This document shows positions 1 to 11,552 of a stretch of 64,000 nucleotides of DNA, one piece after another (position 1 is the first letter of the stretch; every line of letters begins with the position of its first letter). A program made the position numbers and the translations under genes. The stretch is taken from positions 115,243-179,242 of the forward strand of contig NZ_JADYUH010000001.1 in the NCBI RefSeq assembly GCF_021531665.1, in the 5' to 3' direction. The notes beneath the pieces were generated by a model that was given only the letters and a program-made list of their open reading frames with translations, had not been told where the DNA came from and searched no databases. Origin of the DNA: Prevotellamassilia timonensis. GTDB taxonomy: Bacteria > Bacteroidota > Bacteroidia > Bacteroidales > Bacteroidaceae.

Positions 1-1
1 C

Positions 2-238
2 CTCGAAATCATCACGTGGAAACAACTGGGACTTTACGTGAAACCCATCATCATCTTGAACACAGACCACTTCTTCAACGCCCTTCTGGCACAACTGGGA
101 AGGGCTGTGGACGAACACTTCATGAGAACGGAACACACCGCCATCTGGCAGGTGGCAGACTCTCCGGAACAAGCCCTCGACTTCGCCCTGCAGACTCCCG
201 ACTGGGACACTTCCGTCCGTAAGTTCGCCGCACTGTAG
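2..238 (+). CDS. LOG-family (TIGR00730-type) Rossmann-fold protein, 3' end only
   Basis: The reading frame is open from the window edge to a TAG stop, giving the last 78 residues. The fragment has the pattern of the C-terminal third of LOG / TIGR00730 proteins: a helix EIITWKQLGLYVKP, a strand PIIILN, then an F-N-LL helix and a closing segment with a VADSPEQAL helix. In this family the enzyme hydrolyses the ribose-5'-phosphate bond of cytokinin-type or AMP-like nucleotides; the catalytic PGGxGT motif would lie upstream of the window, so activity cannot be judged. It stands alone on this strand and is followed by a family A repeat element. The family call rests on the C-terminal pattern only. 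Confidence 0.7.
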   Translation, partial: LEIITWKQLGLYVKPIIILNTDHFFNALLAQLGRAVDEHFMRTEHTAIWQVADSPEQALDFALQTPDWDTSVRKFAAL

Positions 239-327
239 GCAAGTTGGTGACACGCCCCGACGAGACGCCCTCCCAGAGCGGGCTTGCATCCGCCCTTCAA
301 TAGTTAACTGAGAAAAATATTGATTTT

Positions 328-514
328 AGGGGTGTTCTAAAAATTAGGTTGAGTTGATTTTTGATTTCTTAGAGATGAACTTTTGTCAGTTGAGGAAGGA
401 GCATAGCGGGCTATGTGACTGACGAAACTTACAAAAGGGCGCGCTAAGAAACCGACCAAAACGTAAGCACTTTCTTTTGAACGTTCCTTATCCCGTAATT
501 TATAGAACACCCCT
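328..514 (+). repeat. Family A terminal-inverted-repeat element, full-length copy 1 (MITE-like)
   Basis: This 187-bp element begins AGGGGTGTTCTAAAAATTA and ends with the near-perfect reverse complement TAATTTATAGAACACCCCT. The interior contains a nested stem-loop (GTCAGT...CATAGC GG GCTATG...ACTGAC). Two further long copies lie at 52420-52809 and shortened ones at 33952, 42591 and 46118. It encodes no credible protein, so it is read as a non-autonomous element. It ends about 70 bp before the start of the DUF4271 gene. No clear target duplication is visible. Confidence 0.75.
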
Positions 515-587
515 ATAGAGCATCCCTGAATCAATTAGTGAGCCATCAAGAGAGAAGATCTCACACTTGAAGCCCTCCCTTTTCATC

Positions 588-1610
588 ATGCAACAAGACT
601 CTCTTCATCACGTTTCTGTCAGCGTGTCGCTTCCCGAGGAGGAAGTCACGCCGGAGGCTCTCCTGACGGAGGGGAAGGAGGTCGTGCCCGTTCGGACGGT
701 GGCGGTGAGACGTGAGATGCCGGACACGATTCGTTGTGCTCCTTCCGAGTTACGTCCGTTGCCGGGTGACCTGCCTTTGGAGGGCGTGCCGACACCATTG
801 AAAGACGACTACTGGGCGTTCGGATTGTTGCGTGTGGAGCGGAGCGAGGTCCTCGTGAAACTTGACAGCCTCTATGGGACGCACACTGAGTGCGGCAGTC
901 TCAACACAACCGGCATGGCAGGCGACCCTGTGCCCTATCGTTTCCGCACCGACAACTTTGTGACCATCTGTTTGCTGGTGAGTTTCTTCTTGGTTGTGTG
1001 GGTGATTTCCCGCTCCCGTCATTACTTAAGGTTGCGTGTGAAAGACTTTTTCCACCGCCGCGTGCGGGACAATTTGTTTGCCGAGCGTGCAGAAACCGAG
1101 TTGCGTGGTCAAATCTTCCTCATCTTCCAAACCTGCTTCGTGCTGGCAGTGCTTTTCTTCGATGTCACGCGGAAGATGCAGGTTGAAGTCTTCAATCAAG
1201 TCTCGCCCTACATGATTCTCGGCATGGACACGGCGGTTTGTCTTGTCTATTTCACCACGAAGATAGGTCTCTATTCTTTTGTGAACTCAGTGTTCTTCGA
1301 CACCGCCCGTTGCCGCCGCTTCACCGAAGCCTATCTCCTCTGCATTCTCGCCCTCGGTGTCGCTTTGTTCCCTCCCGCTTTGCTGATGGTTTATTTCGAT
1401 TTGAACTTTCAGACCCTCATGTGGGTGGTGATTTGCTTGATTGCAGTTGACAAATTGCTACTTTTATATAAGATTTGGAGCATCTTTTTCAGTACCCCTA
1501 TAGGCTGGGTGCATCTTTTTATGTACTTTTGCACGCTTGAAATCGCACCGTTGCTCGTTCTGTATCGGGCAATGCTTTATGCCAATAACTTTCTCTTGAC
1601 AATTAACTAA
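588..1610 (+). CDS. DUF4271 family membrane protein
   Basis: This 340-residue protein has a polar N-terminal ~120 residues, then about six hydrophobic segments: LVSFFLVVWVI, FQTCFVLAVLFF, MDTAVCLVYF, CILALGVALFPPALLMVYF, MWVVICLIAVDKLLLLY and the C-terminal MYFCTLEIAPLLVLYRAML. This arrangement and its position just upstream of hemD match the Bacteroidota DUF4271 family, whose function is unknown. An in-frame ATG lies 21 bp upstream; the internal start (MQQDSLHH) was preferred because it removes an unlikely leader. It sits 44 bp upstream of hemD on the same strand, so co-transcription is likely. A TACTTTTG box near 1524 inside the gene could add a promoter for hemD. Confidence 0.7.
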   Translation: MQQDSLHHVSVSVSLPEEEVTPEALLTEGKEVVPVRTVAVRREMPDTIRCAPSELRPLPGDLPLEGVPTPLKDDYWAFGLLRVERSEVLVKLDSLYGTHTECGSLNTTGMAGDPVPYRFRTDNFVTICLLVSFFLVVWVISRSRHYLRLRVKDFFHRRVRDNLFAERAETELRGQIFLIFQTCFVLAVLFFDVTRKMQVEVFNQVSPYMILGMDTAVCLVYFTTKIGLYSFVNSVFFDTARCRRFTEAYLLCILALGVALFPPALLMVYFDLNFQTLMWVVICLIAVDKLLLLYKIWSIFFSTPIGWVHLFMYFCTLEIAPLLVLYRAMLYANNFLLTIN

Positions 1611-1654
1611 AACTTTATCAGTCAGCCTCTCTTCAACGCAGAGAATAAGTAGTC

Positions 1655-2395
1655 ATGATTAAGAAGATACTTGTTTCACAACCGAAACCTGCTTCCGAAA
1701 AGTCTCCCTACTTTGAGATAGAAGCCAAGCAAGACGTTCAGTTCACCTTCCACCCCTTTATCAAGATTGAAGGGCTTTCCTCCCGTGAATTCCGGCAACA
1801 GAAAATCAAGATTCTGGACTACACTGCCATTGTTTTCAACTCACGTCATGCCATCGACTATTTCTTCACGCTCTGCAAAGAGTTGAGAGTCCAGTTGCCC
1901 GAAGAGATGAAATACTTCGGTATTTCTGAAACCGTCGCCCTCTACATTCAAAAGTATATCCCCTATCGAAAACGCAAGGTGTTCTTCGGTAGCACCGGCA
2001 AGTGGGCGGATTTGGTGACGGTGATGGCAAAGCACAAGACAGAGAATTATCTCGTCCCCCTGAGCGACGTGCACAGCGATGAAGTCACCACAATGCTTGA
2101 TGCCAAGAAACTGAAGCACAAAGAATGTGTGATGTATCGCACCATCAGCAACGACTATCCCGCCAACGAGCCCTTTGACTTTGACATGCTCGTGCTCTTC
2201 ACTCCTGCCGGCGTCGAGTCGCTGATAAAGAATTTCCCCGATTTCAAGCAAGGGGACATGCGCCTCGCTTGCTTCGGTCCTGCCACCAAGAAGGCATTGG
2301 AAGAAGCGGGCTTCCGAGTGGACCTCTCCGCGCCGACGCCGGAGGCACGTTCCATGACGGCAGCCATTGAGCAATACTTGGAAAAGCAACAGTGA
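1655..2395 (+). CDS. hemD: Uroporphyrinogen-III synthase
   Basis: This 246-residue protein is normal in size for HemD, the cytoplasmic enzyme that closes hydroxymethylbilane with inversion of ring D to give uroporphyrinogen III for haem and sirohaem synthesis. The family is poorly conserved in sequence. The most telling part is the C-terminal FTPAGVESLIKNFP strand-helix, then ACFGPATKKALEEAGF and APTPEARSMTAAIEQYL, matching the usual FTSxxxV...GxxTAxAxxxxG...P...tMxxLI...L pattern. It follows the DUF4271 gene and is followed by a strong stem-loop terminator, then rnpA, an order common in Bacteroidales. No other haem gene is nearby. Confidence 0.85.
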   Translation: MIKKILVSQPKPASEKSPYFEIEAKQDVQFTFHPFIKIEGLSSREFRQQKIKILDYTAIVFNSRHAIDYFFTLCKELRVQLPEEMKYFGISETVALYIQKYIPYRKRKVFFGSTGKWADLVTVMAKHKTENYLVPLSDVHSDEVTTMLDAKKLKHKECVMYRTISNDYPANEPFDFDMLVLFTPAGVESLIKNFPDFKQGDMRLACFGPATKKALEEAGFRVDLSAPTPEARSMTAAIEQYLEKQQ

Positions 2396-2499
2396 AACGC
2401 CGGAGCGTTTTTGTGCTTCCCGAACGCCTTCCGAGCTTTTCCGAACGCCTTTGTGAATGCCTTCCGAACGCTCGTCCCGCAACTTCACTTCCGAAAAGG

Positions 2500-2546
2500 A
2501 CTGTGTCAGACAGTGCCAGTCAAAGGCTGTCCGACACAGTTTTTCT
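2500..2546 (+). terminator. Rho-independent terminator after hemD
   Basis: A 13-bp stem (CTGTGTCAGACAG with CTGTCCGACACAG, one mismatch) and a 13-nt loop are followed directly by TTTTTCTTTT. Confidence 0.75.
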
Positions 2547-2672
2547 TTTCTCAAACGCTTGGCAGTGTGACACTGTCGGTGACTTACGCTCGTCAAGGAT
2601 GCATTTGAACCAGAAATCCGCCGCGCAGACGGCAATTTGAAACTTGGAACGCGCCTGTGGCGCACCTTCATT

Positions 2673-3104
2673 ATGTCCCAAACTTTCCACAAAAAAGAGC
2701 ATATTTGCTTGCGCCGTGACATTGAGACGCTGTTCTCTGCCGGCAGCAGGAGTTTGTCACTCTTCCCGTTGCGAGTGACCTATCGGTGCGTGGAGCCAGC
2801 CTCGGAACAACCCGCGGTGAAGGTGTTGCTCAGTGTGGCGAAGCGGAGACTGCGCCACGCCGTGGACCGCAACTGCGTCAAACGTCGCATCCGAGAAGCC
2901 TATCGCACGCAGAAGAACCTGCTCTGCGACAGCCTCGCACCCGACGTCAGACTTCACCTCGCCTTTGTCTGGCTCGCCGACAAACCTCTCCCCTCTGCCC
3001 TCATTCGACAAAGAATGGAGACAGCCCTGCGTCGCATCGCCGAAAATCTCCAAAAAGAGGCAGAAAAGACGGAGGAAAATTGCCCCGTTTCTGACGAAAA
3101 ATGA
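2673..3104 (+). CDS. rnpA: Ribonuclease P protein component
   Basis: This 143-residue basic protein carries the family signature: KRRLRHAVDRN followed by VKRRIREAYR (about residues 65-88), the RNR motif that contacts the RNase P RNA. The protein assists the catalytic RNA in removing 5' leaders from precursor tRNAs. The N-terminal KKEHICLRRDIETLF matches the usual start of RnpA; the ATG at MSQTFHKK was chosen over an in-frame ATG 36 bp upstream because the extra residues do not belong to the family. In many Bacteroidales yidD follows directly; here yidD lies about 25 kb away behind dus, so that pairing has been broken. Confidence 0.9.
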   Translation: MSQTFHKKEHICLRRDIETLFSAGSRSLSLFPLRVTYRCVEPASEQPAVKVLLSVAKRRLRHAVDRNCVKRRIREAYRTQKNLLCDSLAPDVRLHLAFVWLADKPLPSALIRQRMETALRRIAENLQKEAEKTEENCPVSDEK

Positions 3105-3105
3105 G

Positions 3106-3113
3106 TAATTTTG
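3106..3113 (+). promoter_or_regulatory. Bacteroidota -7 box (TAATTTTG), probable gyrB promoter
   Basis: It matches TAnnTTTG two bases after the rnpA stop and 191 bp before gyrB. The upstream -33 element is weak. Without it, the 200-bp gap before gyrB shows no other signal. Confidence 0.4.
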
Positions 3114-3301
3114 CAACGGTTTAAGAGCAAGACTCAAGACTTCTGAAGAGGCAACGATTCAAGATGCCAAAAAGCATCGGCGCGACCCAAGGCTAACGCC
3201 AATTTTTCTCACCAAGCAAATTCCCACTTTCCGAACCCCTTCACCAAAATTCATTCCTAATACGTCACGTTTCGGAAAGTTCTCCAAATAAAGATTCCTA
3301 A

Positions 3302-5260
<1,959 letters not shown>

Positions 5261-5953
5261 CGTAGTCCGAAAAGCCGCCGCGAAACAGAGAACGGCGAGG
5301 CGGAAACGACAAGAAATTCACCTCATACGAGTAACACGAAACTGTGCCCACCCAAAAAGTGCGGCACAGTTTTTTTGGTCTTTCCGTCAGATGACCATGC
5401 AAAAAATAAAAGCTATACGCGCTTCGCAGCGAATATAGCTTACATAGTCATTTACCTAAAAAACACTATTACCTTTTATTTTTACAGTGCAATCGCTTAA
5501 GGACAAAGAATGTGTAATTGGTAAAATGTGGATTCGGATAGTAGCGATTGCATCATCATTTCTTATATGCGATGCAAATTTAAGTTGTACCATTCATTCT
5601 CACAAATAATTTTCCACGAACCTTTACTTTTTGTTCACGAATCTCTTCTTTCTGTCTTTTCTCTCTGTTTTACCTTGCAGAATGTCGCTTCACTTTCCTT
5701 TCTTCAGGAAAAAACGTTCGGTCAATGCCTTCACTGTGGAAGAAAATATCCTCGATACCTTCTCCATTCTCCCCCGTCCATCTCCCGAACATCGTTCGCC
5801 GCAGGCGCATCGCTTGCTTTGTTTCGGTTTTTTATTGATTTTTTGTAACTTCGCAGCGCAAAGACGCGCATTATTTCTTTTTGCCCGTCACCACTGAGTC
5901 GCGTCACTCCGGCGCGTGCTCCATGTCGTTCAAAACACGTTCTGACACCTCTC
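5261..5953. other. Gene-free, AT-rich 690-bp region
   Basis: No supported gene is seen. Contents: the gyrB terminator, a stem-loop at 5410-5441 with arms AAGCTATA/TATAGCTT, a low-GC stretch from about 5400 to 5860, and a degenerate TAACTTCG promoter-like box near 5847 that may serve the acetyltransferase. Short open frames here have no recognisable features. Confidence 0.6.
5339..5377 (+). terminator. Rho-independent terminator after gyrB
   Basis: The stem ACTGTGCC/GGCACAGT has a 14-nt loop and is followed by a run of T residues (TTTTTTT), 80 bp after the gyrB stop. Confidence 0.75.
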
Positions 5954-7090
5954 ATGTCTGTTATCATCAAAAAAGTCTGCAATCACGCAGATTTGAAGAA
6001 ATTCATCCGCTTCAACTACGAGTTCTATAAAAACTGTCCCTACTCCGTGCCCGACCTCTATGAGGACATGTTGGACACATTTTCTCCGAAGAAAAACGCC
6101 GCGTTTGAGTTCTGCGAGGCGGAGTATTACCTCGCGCTACGAGACGGAAAGATAGTGGGGCGCGTGGCTGCCATCATCAACCATCGTGCCAACGAACAAT
6201 GGAAGAAACGCACCGTGCGTTTCGGATGGATTGACTTCATCGACGACCCGGAGGTGAGCAGCGCGCTCATTGAGGCGGTCAAAGCCTACGGTCGCGCCAA
6301 GGGAATGACGGAAATCGAAGGGCCGCTCGGATTCACAGACATGGATGCCGAGGGCATGCTCATCGAAGGCTTTGACCAACTTTCCACGATGGCGACCATC
6401 TATAACTACCCCTACTATCCGAAACACATCGAGGCTCTCGGCTTCAAGAAAAGTGCGGACTGGGTGGAAATGAAAATCTACATTCCCGACGCCATCCCCG
6501 AAAAGCACCGTCGTATTTCCGAAATCATCGCGAGGAAATATAATCTCCACGTGCGGAAATTCAAATCGCGCAAAGAGGTTGTAAACAGTGGGGCTGCACA
6601 CCGGATTTTTGAACTCATCAACGACGCCTATGCGCCTCTCTTCAACTTCTCCCGCATGAGTGAGAAGCAGATTGACCAGTATGTCCACACCTATCTCCAA
6701 GTGCTCGACTTGAGAATGGTGACGGTGGTGGAGAACGAGCAAAACGAAATTGTGGCGGTCGGCGTCTCCATGGCATCGCTCTCGGAAGCGTTGCAGAAAG
6801 CCCACGGCAAATTGTTCCCCTTCGGTTGGTTCCACCTGTTGCGTGCTTTGATGTGGAAACGCCCGAAAATGCTTGACCTTCTGTTGGTCGGCGTGCGCCC
6901 GGACTACCAAGGCAAGGGTGTGAACGCACTGCTCTTCACCGACCTTATTCCGGTCTATCAGAAACTGGGATTTGAATATGCAGAGAGTAATCCGGAACTG
7001 GAACTGAACGACAAGGTGCAGAACCAGTGGCAATATTTCAAGACGGAACAACACAAACGCCGTCGCTGCTTCGTCAGCAAGATTGACTGA
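5954..7090 (+). CDS. GNAT-fold N-acetyltransferase, large Bacteroidota type
   Basis: This 378-residue protein has a C-terminal GNAT signature: LLLVGVRPDYQGKGVNALLF, in which R-x-x-YQGKGV fits the acetyl-CoA pyrophosphate-binding loop (R/QxxGxG/A), followed by YQKLGFEYAESNPELE. An N-terminal segment, VCNHADLKKFIRFNYEFYK, and the central EGPLGFTDMDAEGMLIEGFD are typical of a large uncharacterised acyl-transferase family common in Bacteroides and Prevotella. The substrate is unknown. It is flanked by gaps and sits alone between gyrB and parE on the same strand. Confidence 0.75.
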   Translation: MSVIIKKVCNHADLKKFIRFNYEFYKNCPYSVPDLYEDMLDTFSPKKNAAFEFCEAEYYLALRDGKIVGRVAAIINHRANEQWKKRTVRFGWIDFIDDPEVSSALIEAVKAYGRAKGMTEIEGPLGFTDMDAEGMLIEGFDQLSTMATIYNYPYYPKHIEALGFKKSADWVEMKIYIPDAIPEKHRRISEIIARKYNLHVRKFKSRKEVVNSGAAHRIFELINDAYAPLFNFSRMSEKQIDQYVHTYLQVLDLRMVTVVENEQNEIVAVGVSMASLSEALQKAHGKLFPFGWFHLLRALMWKRPKMLDLLLVGVRPDYQGKGVNALLFTDLIPVYQKLGFEYAESNPELELNDKVQNQWQYFKTEQHKRRRCFVSKID

Positions 7091-7211
7091 GTCTCCCAAG
7101 CCTTTTGCCCCTCCGATGGCTTGGTGACTTTCGCTCGTCGGGGTGTGAGTCACGCCCCTTATTTCGCATTAGAAACTTGAACCTGCACCAAACGCCGCAG
7201 GCATTTTATAT

Positions 7212-9239
7212 ATGGAAGAAGAACTGAAAACGGTAGTGTATGACGAGTCAAAGATTCGTCATTTGGAAGACACGGAACACATCCGCACCCGCCCCGGCAT
7301 GTACATCGGACGCTTGGGCGACGGTTCCCACGCCGAAGACGGTATTTACGTCTTGCTGAAGGAAAGCATCGACAACAGCATTGACGAGTTCAACGAAGGT
7401 TTTGGCAAGCGCATCGAAGTCAACATCCACGAAGATCTCAGTGCCGAAATCCGTGACTACGGGCGAGGCATTCCTCTCGGCAAACTCGTGGAAGCCGTCT
7501 CCAAACTCAACACAGGCGGAAAATATGACACTGCCGTTTTCACCGCCTCCGTCGGAATGAACGGCGTCGGTCTCAAGGCAGTCAATGCCCTCTCAGCCAA
7601 GTTCATCGCAAGAAGCTGCCGACAGGGGAAAATGCACGAAGCCATTTTCGAGAAAGGTGTCCTCGTCAGCGACGAAGAAGGAGACACGCAGGAGGAAGAC
7701 GGAACCTACATCTTCTTCGAACCCGACCCCGAACTCTTCCACAACTACAAGTTCCACGGTGAGTTCGTCGAAAACATGCTTCGGAACTACACCTATCTCA
7801 ACACAGGACTTGCCATCTTCTACAACGGGCGCCGCATCCTCAGTCGCAATGGGCTCGAAGACCTCCTCAACGACAACATGACCGCTCCCGGACTCTATCC
7901 CATCATTCACCTCAGCGGAGACCACATCGACATCGCCTTCACCCATACTTCCCAATACGGTGAAGAATACTACTCCTTCGTGAACGGTCAGCACACGACC
8001 CAGGGCGGCACCCACCAGAGCGCGTTCAAGGAACACATCGCCCGAACCATCAAGGAGTTCTTCGGGAAAAACTATGACGTACAGGACGTGCGAAACGGAC
8101 TCGTTGCCGCCGTTGCCGTCAGAGTCATCGAACCCCTTTTCGAAAGCCAGACAAAAATCAAACTCGGTTCGCTCACCATGGCGCCCGACAAAGACATGGA
8201 AGGCAAACCCTTCCCGCTCTCCGGAGTCAGTGTGAACAAGTTCGTCGGAGACTTCGTCAAAGAAAACGTGGATAACTTCCTCCACCGAAATCCCGACATC
8301 GCGGAAGTCATCAAACAAAAAATTGAGGAAAGCGAGAAAGAACGCAAAGCCATCGCCGGTGTCACCAAACTTGCACGCGAACGTGCCAAGAAAGCCAACC
8401 TGCACAACCGAAAACTCCGCGACTGCCGCATACACCTCAACGACCCCGCACCGAAAACAAAGAAAAAAGAAGGGGAGGAAACGTCCGACAAACGCTTTGA
8501 CTCCTCCATCTTCATCACCGAAGGCGACTCCGCCAGTGGCTCCATCACGAAAAGCCGCGACGTGAACACCCAGGCAGTCTTCTCTCTGCGAGGCAAGCCC
8601 CTCAACAGTTTCGGACTGACGAAAAAGGTGGTCTATGAAAACGAAGAGTTCAACCTCCTCCAGGCTGCGCTGAACATTGAAGACGGACTCGACGGTCTGC
8701 GCTACAACAAAGTCATCGTCGCCACCGATGCCGATGTCGATGGCATGCACATCCGCCTGCTGATGATTACGTTCTTCCTTCAATTCTTCCCGGACCTCAT
8801 CAAGAAAGGACACGTCTATATCCTCCAAACCCCGCTCTTCCGCGTCCGTAACAAGAAGAAAAAGGTGCGCGCCGCCAAGAACGTTGGGGCGGAACAGCCA
8901 AACGCTGCCGGAGAAGCCATCCTCAAAAAGACGCGCAACTCGGACCGCTCCGAGTTTGAGACAATCTATTGCTACTCCGAAGAAGAGCGTCTCGCTGCCA
9001 TTGAGAAACTCTCGCCCGACCCCGAAATCACGCGATTCAAAGGACTCGGGGAAATCTCGCCCGACGAGTTCAAAAACTTCATCGGTCCCGACATGCGACT
9101 TGAGCCCGTCTCGCTCCACAAAAGCGACAATGTCGGTAGTCTGTTGGAATACTACATGGGAAAGAACACCATGGAACGACAAGGCTTCATCATCGACAAC
9201 CTCGTCGTGGAAGAAGACCTGACCGAAGAAGACGAGTGA
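7212..9239 (+). CDS. parE: DNA topoisomerase IV subunit B
   Basis: This is the second type IIA topoisomerase B subunit in the window, 675 residues, with [36 protein letters not shown] (around 437), [10 protein letters not shown] (around 505) and RFKGLGEIS (around 608). It differs from the upstream gyrB in EGDSASG and the [10 protein letters not shown] stretch, both usual for ParE; topoisomerase IV decatenates daughter chromosomes. Neighbours support the call: coaD starts 36 bp downstream and an S41 peptidase follows, a conserved Bacteroidales trio. The partner parC is not in the window. Confidence 0.9.
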   Translation: MEEELKTVVYDESKIRHLEDTEHIRTRPGMYIGRLGDGSHAEDGIYVLLKESIDNSIDEFNEGFGKRIEVNIHEDLSAEIRDYGRGIPLGKLVEAVSKLNTGGKYDTAVFTASVGMNGVGLKAVNALSAKFIARSCRQGKMHEAIFEKGVLVSDEEGDTQEEDGTYIFFEPDPELFHNYKFHGEFVENMLRNYTYLNTGLAIFYNGRRILSRNGLEDLLNDNMTAPGLYPIIHLSGDHIDIAFTHTSQYGEEYYSFVNGQHTTQGGTHQSAFKEHIARTIKEFFGKNYDVQDVRNGLVAAVAVRVIEPLFESQTKIKLGSLTMAPDKDMEGKPFPLSGVSVNKFVGDFVKENVDNFLHRNPDIAEVIKQKIEESEKERKAIAGVTKLARERAKKANLHNRKLRDCRIHLNDPAPKTKKKEGEETSDKRFDSSIFITEGDSASGSITKSRDVNTQAVFSLRGKPLNSFGLTKKVVYENEEFNLLQAALNIEDGLDGLRYNKVIVATDADVDGMHIRLLMITFFLQFFPDLIKKGHVYILQTPLFRVRNKKKKVRAAKNVGAEQPNAAGEAILKKTRNSDRSEFETIYCYSEEERLAAIEKLSPDPEITRFKGLGEISPDEFKNFIGPDMRLEPVSLHKSDNVGSLLEYYMGKNTMERQGFIIDNLVVEEDLTEEDE

Positions 9240-9275
9240 AACACAGAACATTCCTTATATCCTTCCAATTTAGCA

Positions 9276-9722
9276 GTGAAAACAGCCATTTTCCCTGGCT
9301 CCTTCGACCCCTTCACGGTCGGACATGCCAACCTTGTGGAACGCGCCCTGCCCATGTTTGACCGCATCGTCATCGGCGTGGGACTCAACGAAAACAAACG
9401 CTCCTTCTTTCGCCCCGAAGAGAGAGTAAAGTTCATCAGCGACCTCTACGAGAATGAGCCGCGCGTGAAAGTCGTGGGCTACAACGACCTGACCATCGAC
9501 CTCGTGCGCCGCGAAGGAGCACAGTTCATCGTGCGCGGCTTGCGTTCCGTCAAGGACTTTGAATATGAGCGCGACATCGCCTCCATGAACCACCGGCTCT
9601 CCGGCGTCGAGACGGTTCTGCTCTTCACCGATGCCCGCTATGCCGACATATCCTCCAGCGTCGTCAGAGAACTCCTCGCCTTCGGCAAAGACGTCTCCGA
9701 CTTCCTGCCGAAGAAGAAATAA
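9276..9722 (+). CDS. coaD: Phosphopantetheine adenylyltransferase
   Basis: This 148-residue enzyme transfers AMP from ATP to 4'-phosphopantetheine, the fourth step of coenzyme A synthesis. It has the nucleotidyltransferase motif PGSFDPFTVGH (residues 6-16, with TxGH), the VRGLRSVKDFEYE block and the C-terminal ISSSVVREL. The start codon is GTG, chosen because the family begins directly with a KTAIFPGSFDP strand and no ATG is available nearby. It is tightly spaced behind parE, so it is probably co-transcribed. Confidence 0.92.
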   Translation: MKTAIFPGSFDPFTVGHANLVERALPMFDRIVIGVGLNENKRSFFRPEERVKFISDLYENEPRVKVVGYNDLTIDLVRREGAQFIVRGLRSVKDFEYERDIASMNHRLSGVETVLLFTDARYADISSSVVRELLAFGKDVSDFLPKKK

Positions 9723-9827
9723 AGGCACAGGCTTTGTCTTCCGCGTCAAAAGGCAGCGGCAGTCCTTCTTTAGAACACTCCATAACCAAAAACTAACCAC
9801 GACGCTCCGGCGTCCATCCCCATCCTC

Positions 9828-11453
9828 ATGAAATCAAAACTCCTTCTCTTTCTCCTGCTTCTCCCCGTCACCCTCTTTGCACAACAATACACCAACCCTC
9901 CGCAAGACAATCGGCAGAGAGAACAATTGAATCCCTACGGCGACTTGGACTTTGAGCAGGTCAAGAAACTGCAAATGGCACAGGTCGCCATCACCTGTCT
10001 CTACGTGGACAGTGTGGACCAGAAAAAACTCGTGGAAGACGCCATCAACGGCATTCTCTCCAAACTTGACCCGCACTCCTCCTACACCAACGCCTCCGAC
10101 ACGAAGAAACTCAACGAACCGCTCGCCGGAAACTTTGAAGGCATCGGCGTCAGTTTCAACATGGTTGAAGACACCTTGCTCGTGCTGCAAGTCATCGGGA
10201 AAGGACCTTGTCAGAAAGTGGGTGTCCTGGCGGGCGACCGAATCATCTCTTGCAACGACCGTGTCATCGCCGGCGTGAAAATGGATCGTGACACCATCAT
10301 GTCCATCCTCCGCGGACCGAAAGGCACGAAAGCACGGTTGAAAGTCGTCAGAAGAGGCGTTGAAGAACCCATCTTCTTTGACGTCATCCGCGACAAAATC
10401 CCTCTCAACACACTTGATGCGGGCTATATGCTCAACTCCACCATCGGCTACATCCGCCTTGAAAGTTTCGGCGCCACCAGCGGCGTGGAGGTGCACGATA
10501 AAATCAAGGAACTGCGCAAGCAAGGCATGAAGGACCTCATCCTTGACCTCACTGCCAACGGCGGAGGGCTCATGGCTGCCGCACAAGATGTCGCCACGGA
10601 GTTCCTTCCGCAAGGTTCCATGGTCGTCTATGCCGAGGGACGCACCGCCCCACGCCAAGAACTCAAAGCCACCTCCGGCGGACTCATGCAACAAGAAGGA
10701 CGTGTCGTGGTGCTCGTCGATGAAACCACCGCCTCTGCCGCGGAAATCGTCAGCGGAGCCATCCAAGACCATGACCGTGGCGTCATCATCGGACGACGCA
10801 CCTTCGGGAAGGGACTCGTTCAGAGACCCGTGGACCTGCCCGACGGTTCCATGATTCGACTGACTGTTTCGCACTACTACACTCCCTCGGGACGCTGCGT
10901 GCAGAAACCCTATAAGAAAGGAGACAAGAAAGCCTACGACAAAGACCTTGACACCCGCTTCGAGCACGGAGAACTGACCTGTCTGGACAGCATACACCTC
11001 GATTCCACCAAGGTCTATAAGACGCTTGTCAAGGGGCGCACCGTCTATGGCGGCGGAGGCATCATGCCCGACATCTTCGTTCCCTTGGACACCACGCTCA
11101 TCACTCCCTTCTATCGCCAACTCCGTCGTCACAACCTCATCAACGACCAAGTCTTGAAGTTCGTCGATGCCAATCGCCGGGAGATTCAGTCGAAGCACAA
11201 AAAGTTCGACTCCTACATCAAGAACTACACCGTCCCCGCCTCCCTCATTGACGCCATCTTTGCTGCCGCAGAGAAGAAGAAGGTGACGCCCAAGGACGAA
11301 GAAGAACGAAAGAAAACCGTGGAACAACTTGAAGTGTCGCTCAAAGAACTCATTGCCTACGACATTTGGGAACGTAACGAATATTTCCGTCTCGTGAACC
11401 GTCGCAATGACATTTTGAAGCGTGCGCTGGAATATTTGGAGACGGGAAAATAG
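9828..11453 (+). CDS. S41 family C-terminal processing peptidase (CtpA-like)
   Basis: This 541-residue secreted protease has a signal peptide (LLLFLLLLPVTLFAQ), a PDZ domain at roughly 95-185 (IGVSF...VLAGDRIISCND) and a tail-specific protease core. The catalytic serine lies in TTASAAEIVSG (S303) and the general-base lysine in RRTFGKGLVQ (K328), both intact. The family cleaves periplasmic proteins near the C terminus. It is separated from coaD by 105 bp but shares the strand, and is part of the usual parE-coaD-S41 order. A second S41 peptidase lies at 24991-26676; the two share motifs but are not close duplicates. Confidence 0.88.
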   Translation: MKSKLLLFLLLLPVTLFAQQYTNPPQDNRQREQLNPYGDLDFEQVKKLQMAQVAITCLYVDSVDQKKLVEDAINGILSKLDPHSSYTNASDTKKLNEPLAGNFEGIGVSFNMVEDTLLVLQVIGKGPCQKVGVLAGDRIISCNDRVIAGVKMDRDTIMSILRGPKGTKARLKVVRRGVEEPIFFDVIRDKIPLNTLDAGYMLNSTIGYIRLESFGATSGVEVHDKIKELRKQGMKDLILDLTANGGGLMAAAQDVATEFLPQGSMVVYAEGRTAPRQELKATSGGLMQQEGRVVVLVDETTASAAEIVSGAIQDHDRGVIIGRRTFGKGLVQRPVDLPDGSMIRLTVSHYYTPSGRCVQKPYKKGDKKAYDKDLDTRFEHGELTCLDSIHLDSTKVYKTLVKGRTVYGGGGIMPDIFVPLDTTLITPFYRQLRRHNLINDQVLKFVDANRREIQSKHKKFDSYIKNYTVPASLIDAIFAAAEKKKVTPKDEEERKKTVEQLEVSLKELIAYDIWERNEYFRLVNRRNDILKRALEYLETGK

Positions 11454-11552
11454 CGTGAGTAGTCCTAAAATCATGCACAGACTCCGGTTCATGCGACTCC
11501 GTTCAGTCGTCGGCTAACTCCTCATCGCGCCCTTTTGATTTCTTTTCCGCTG

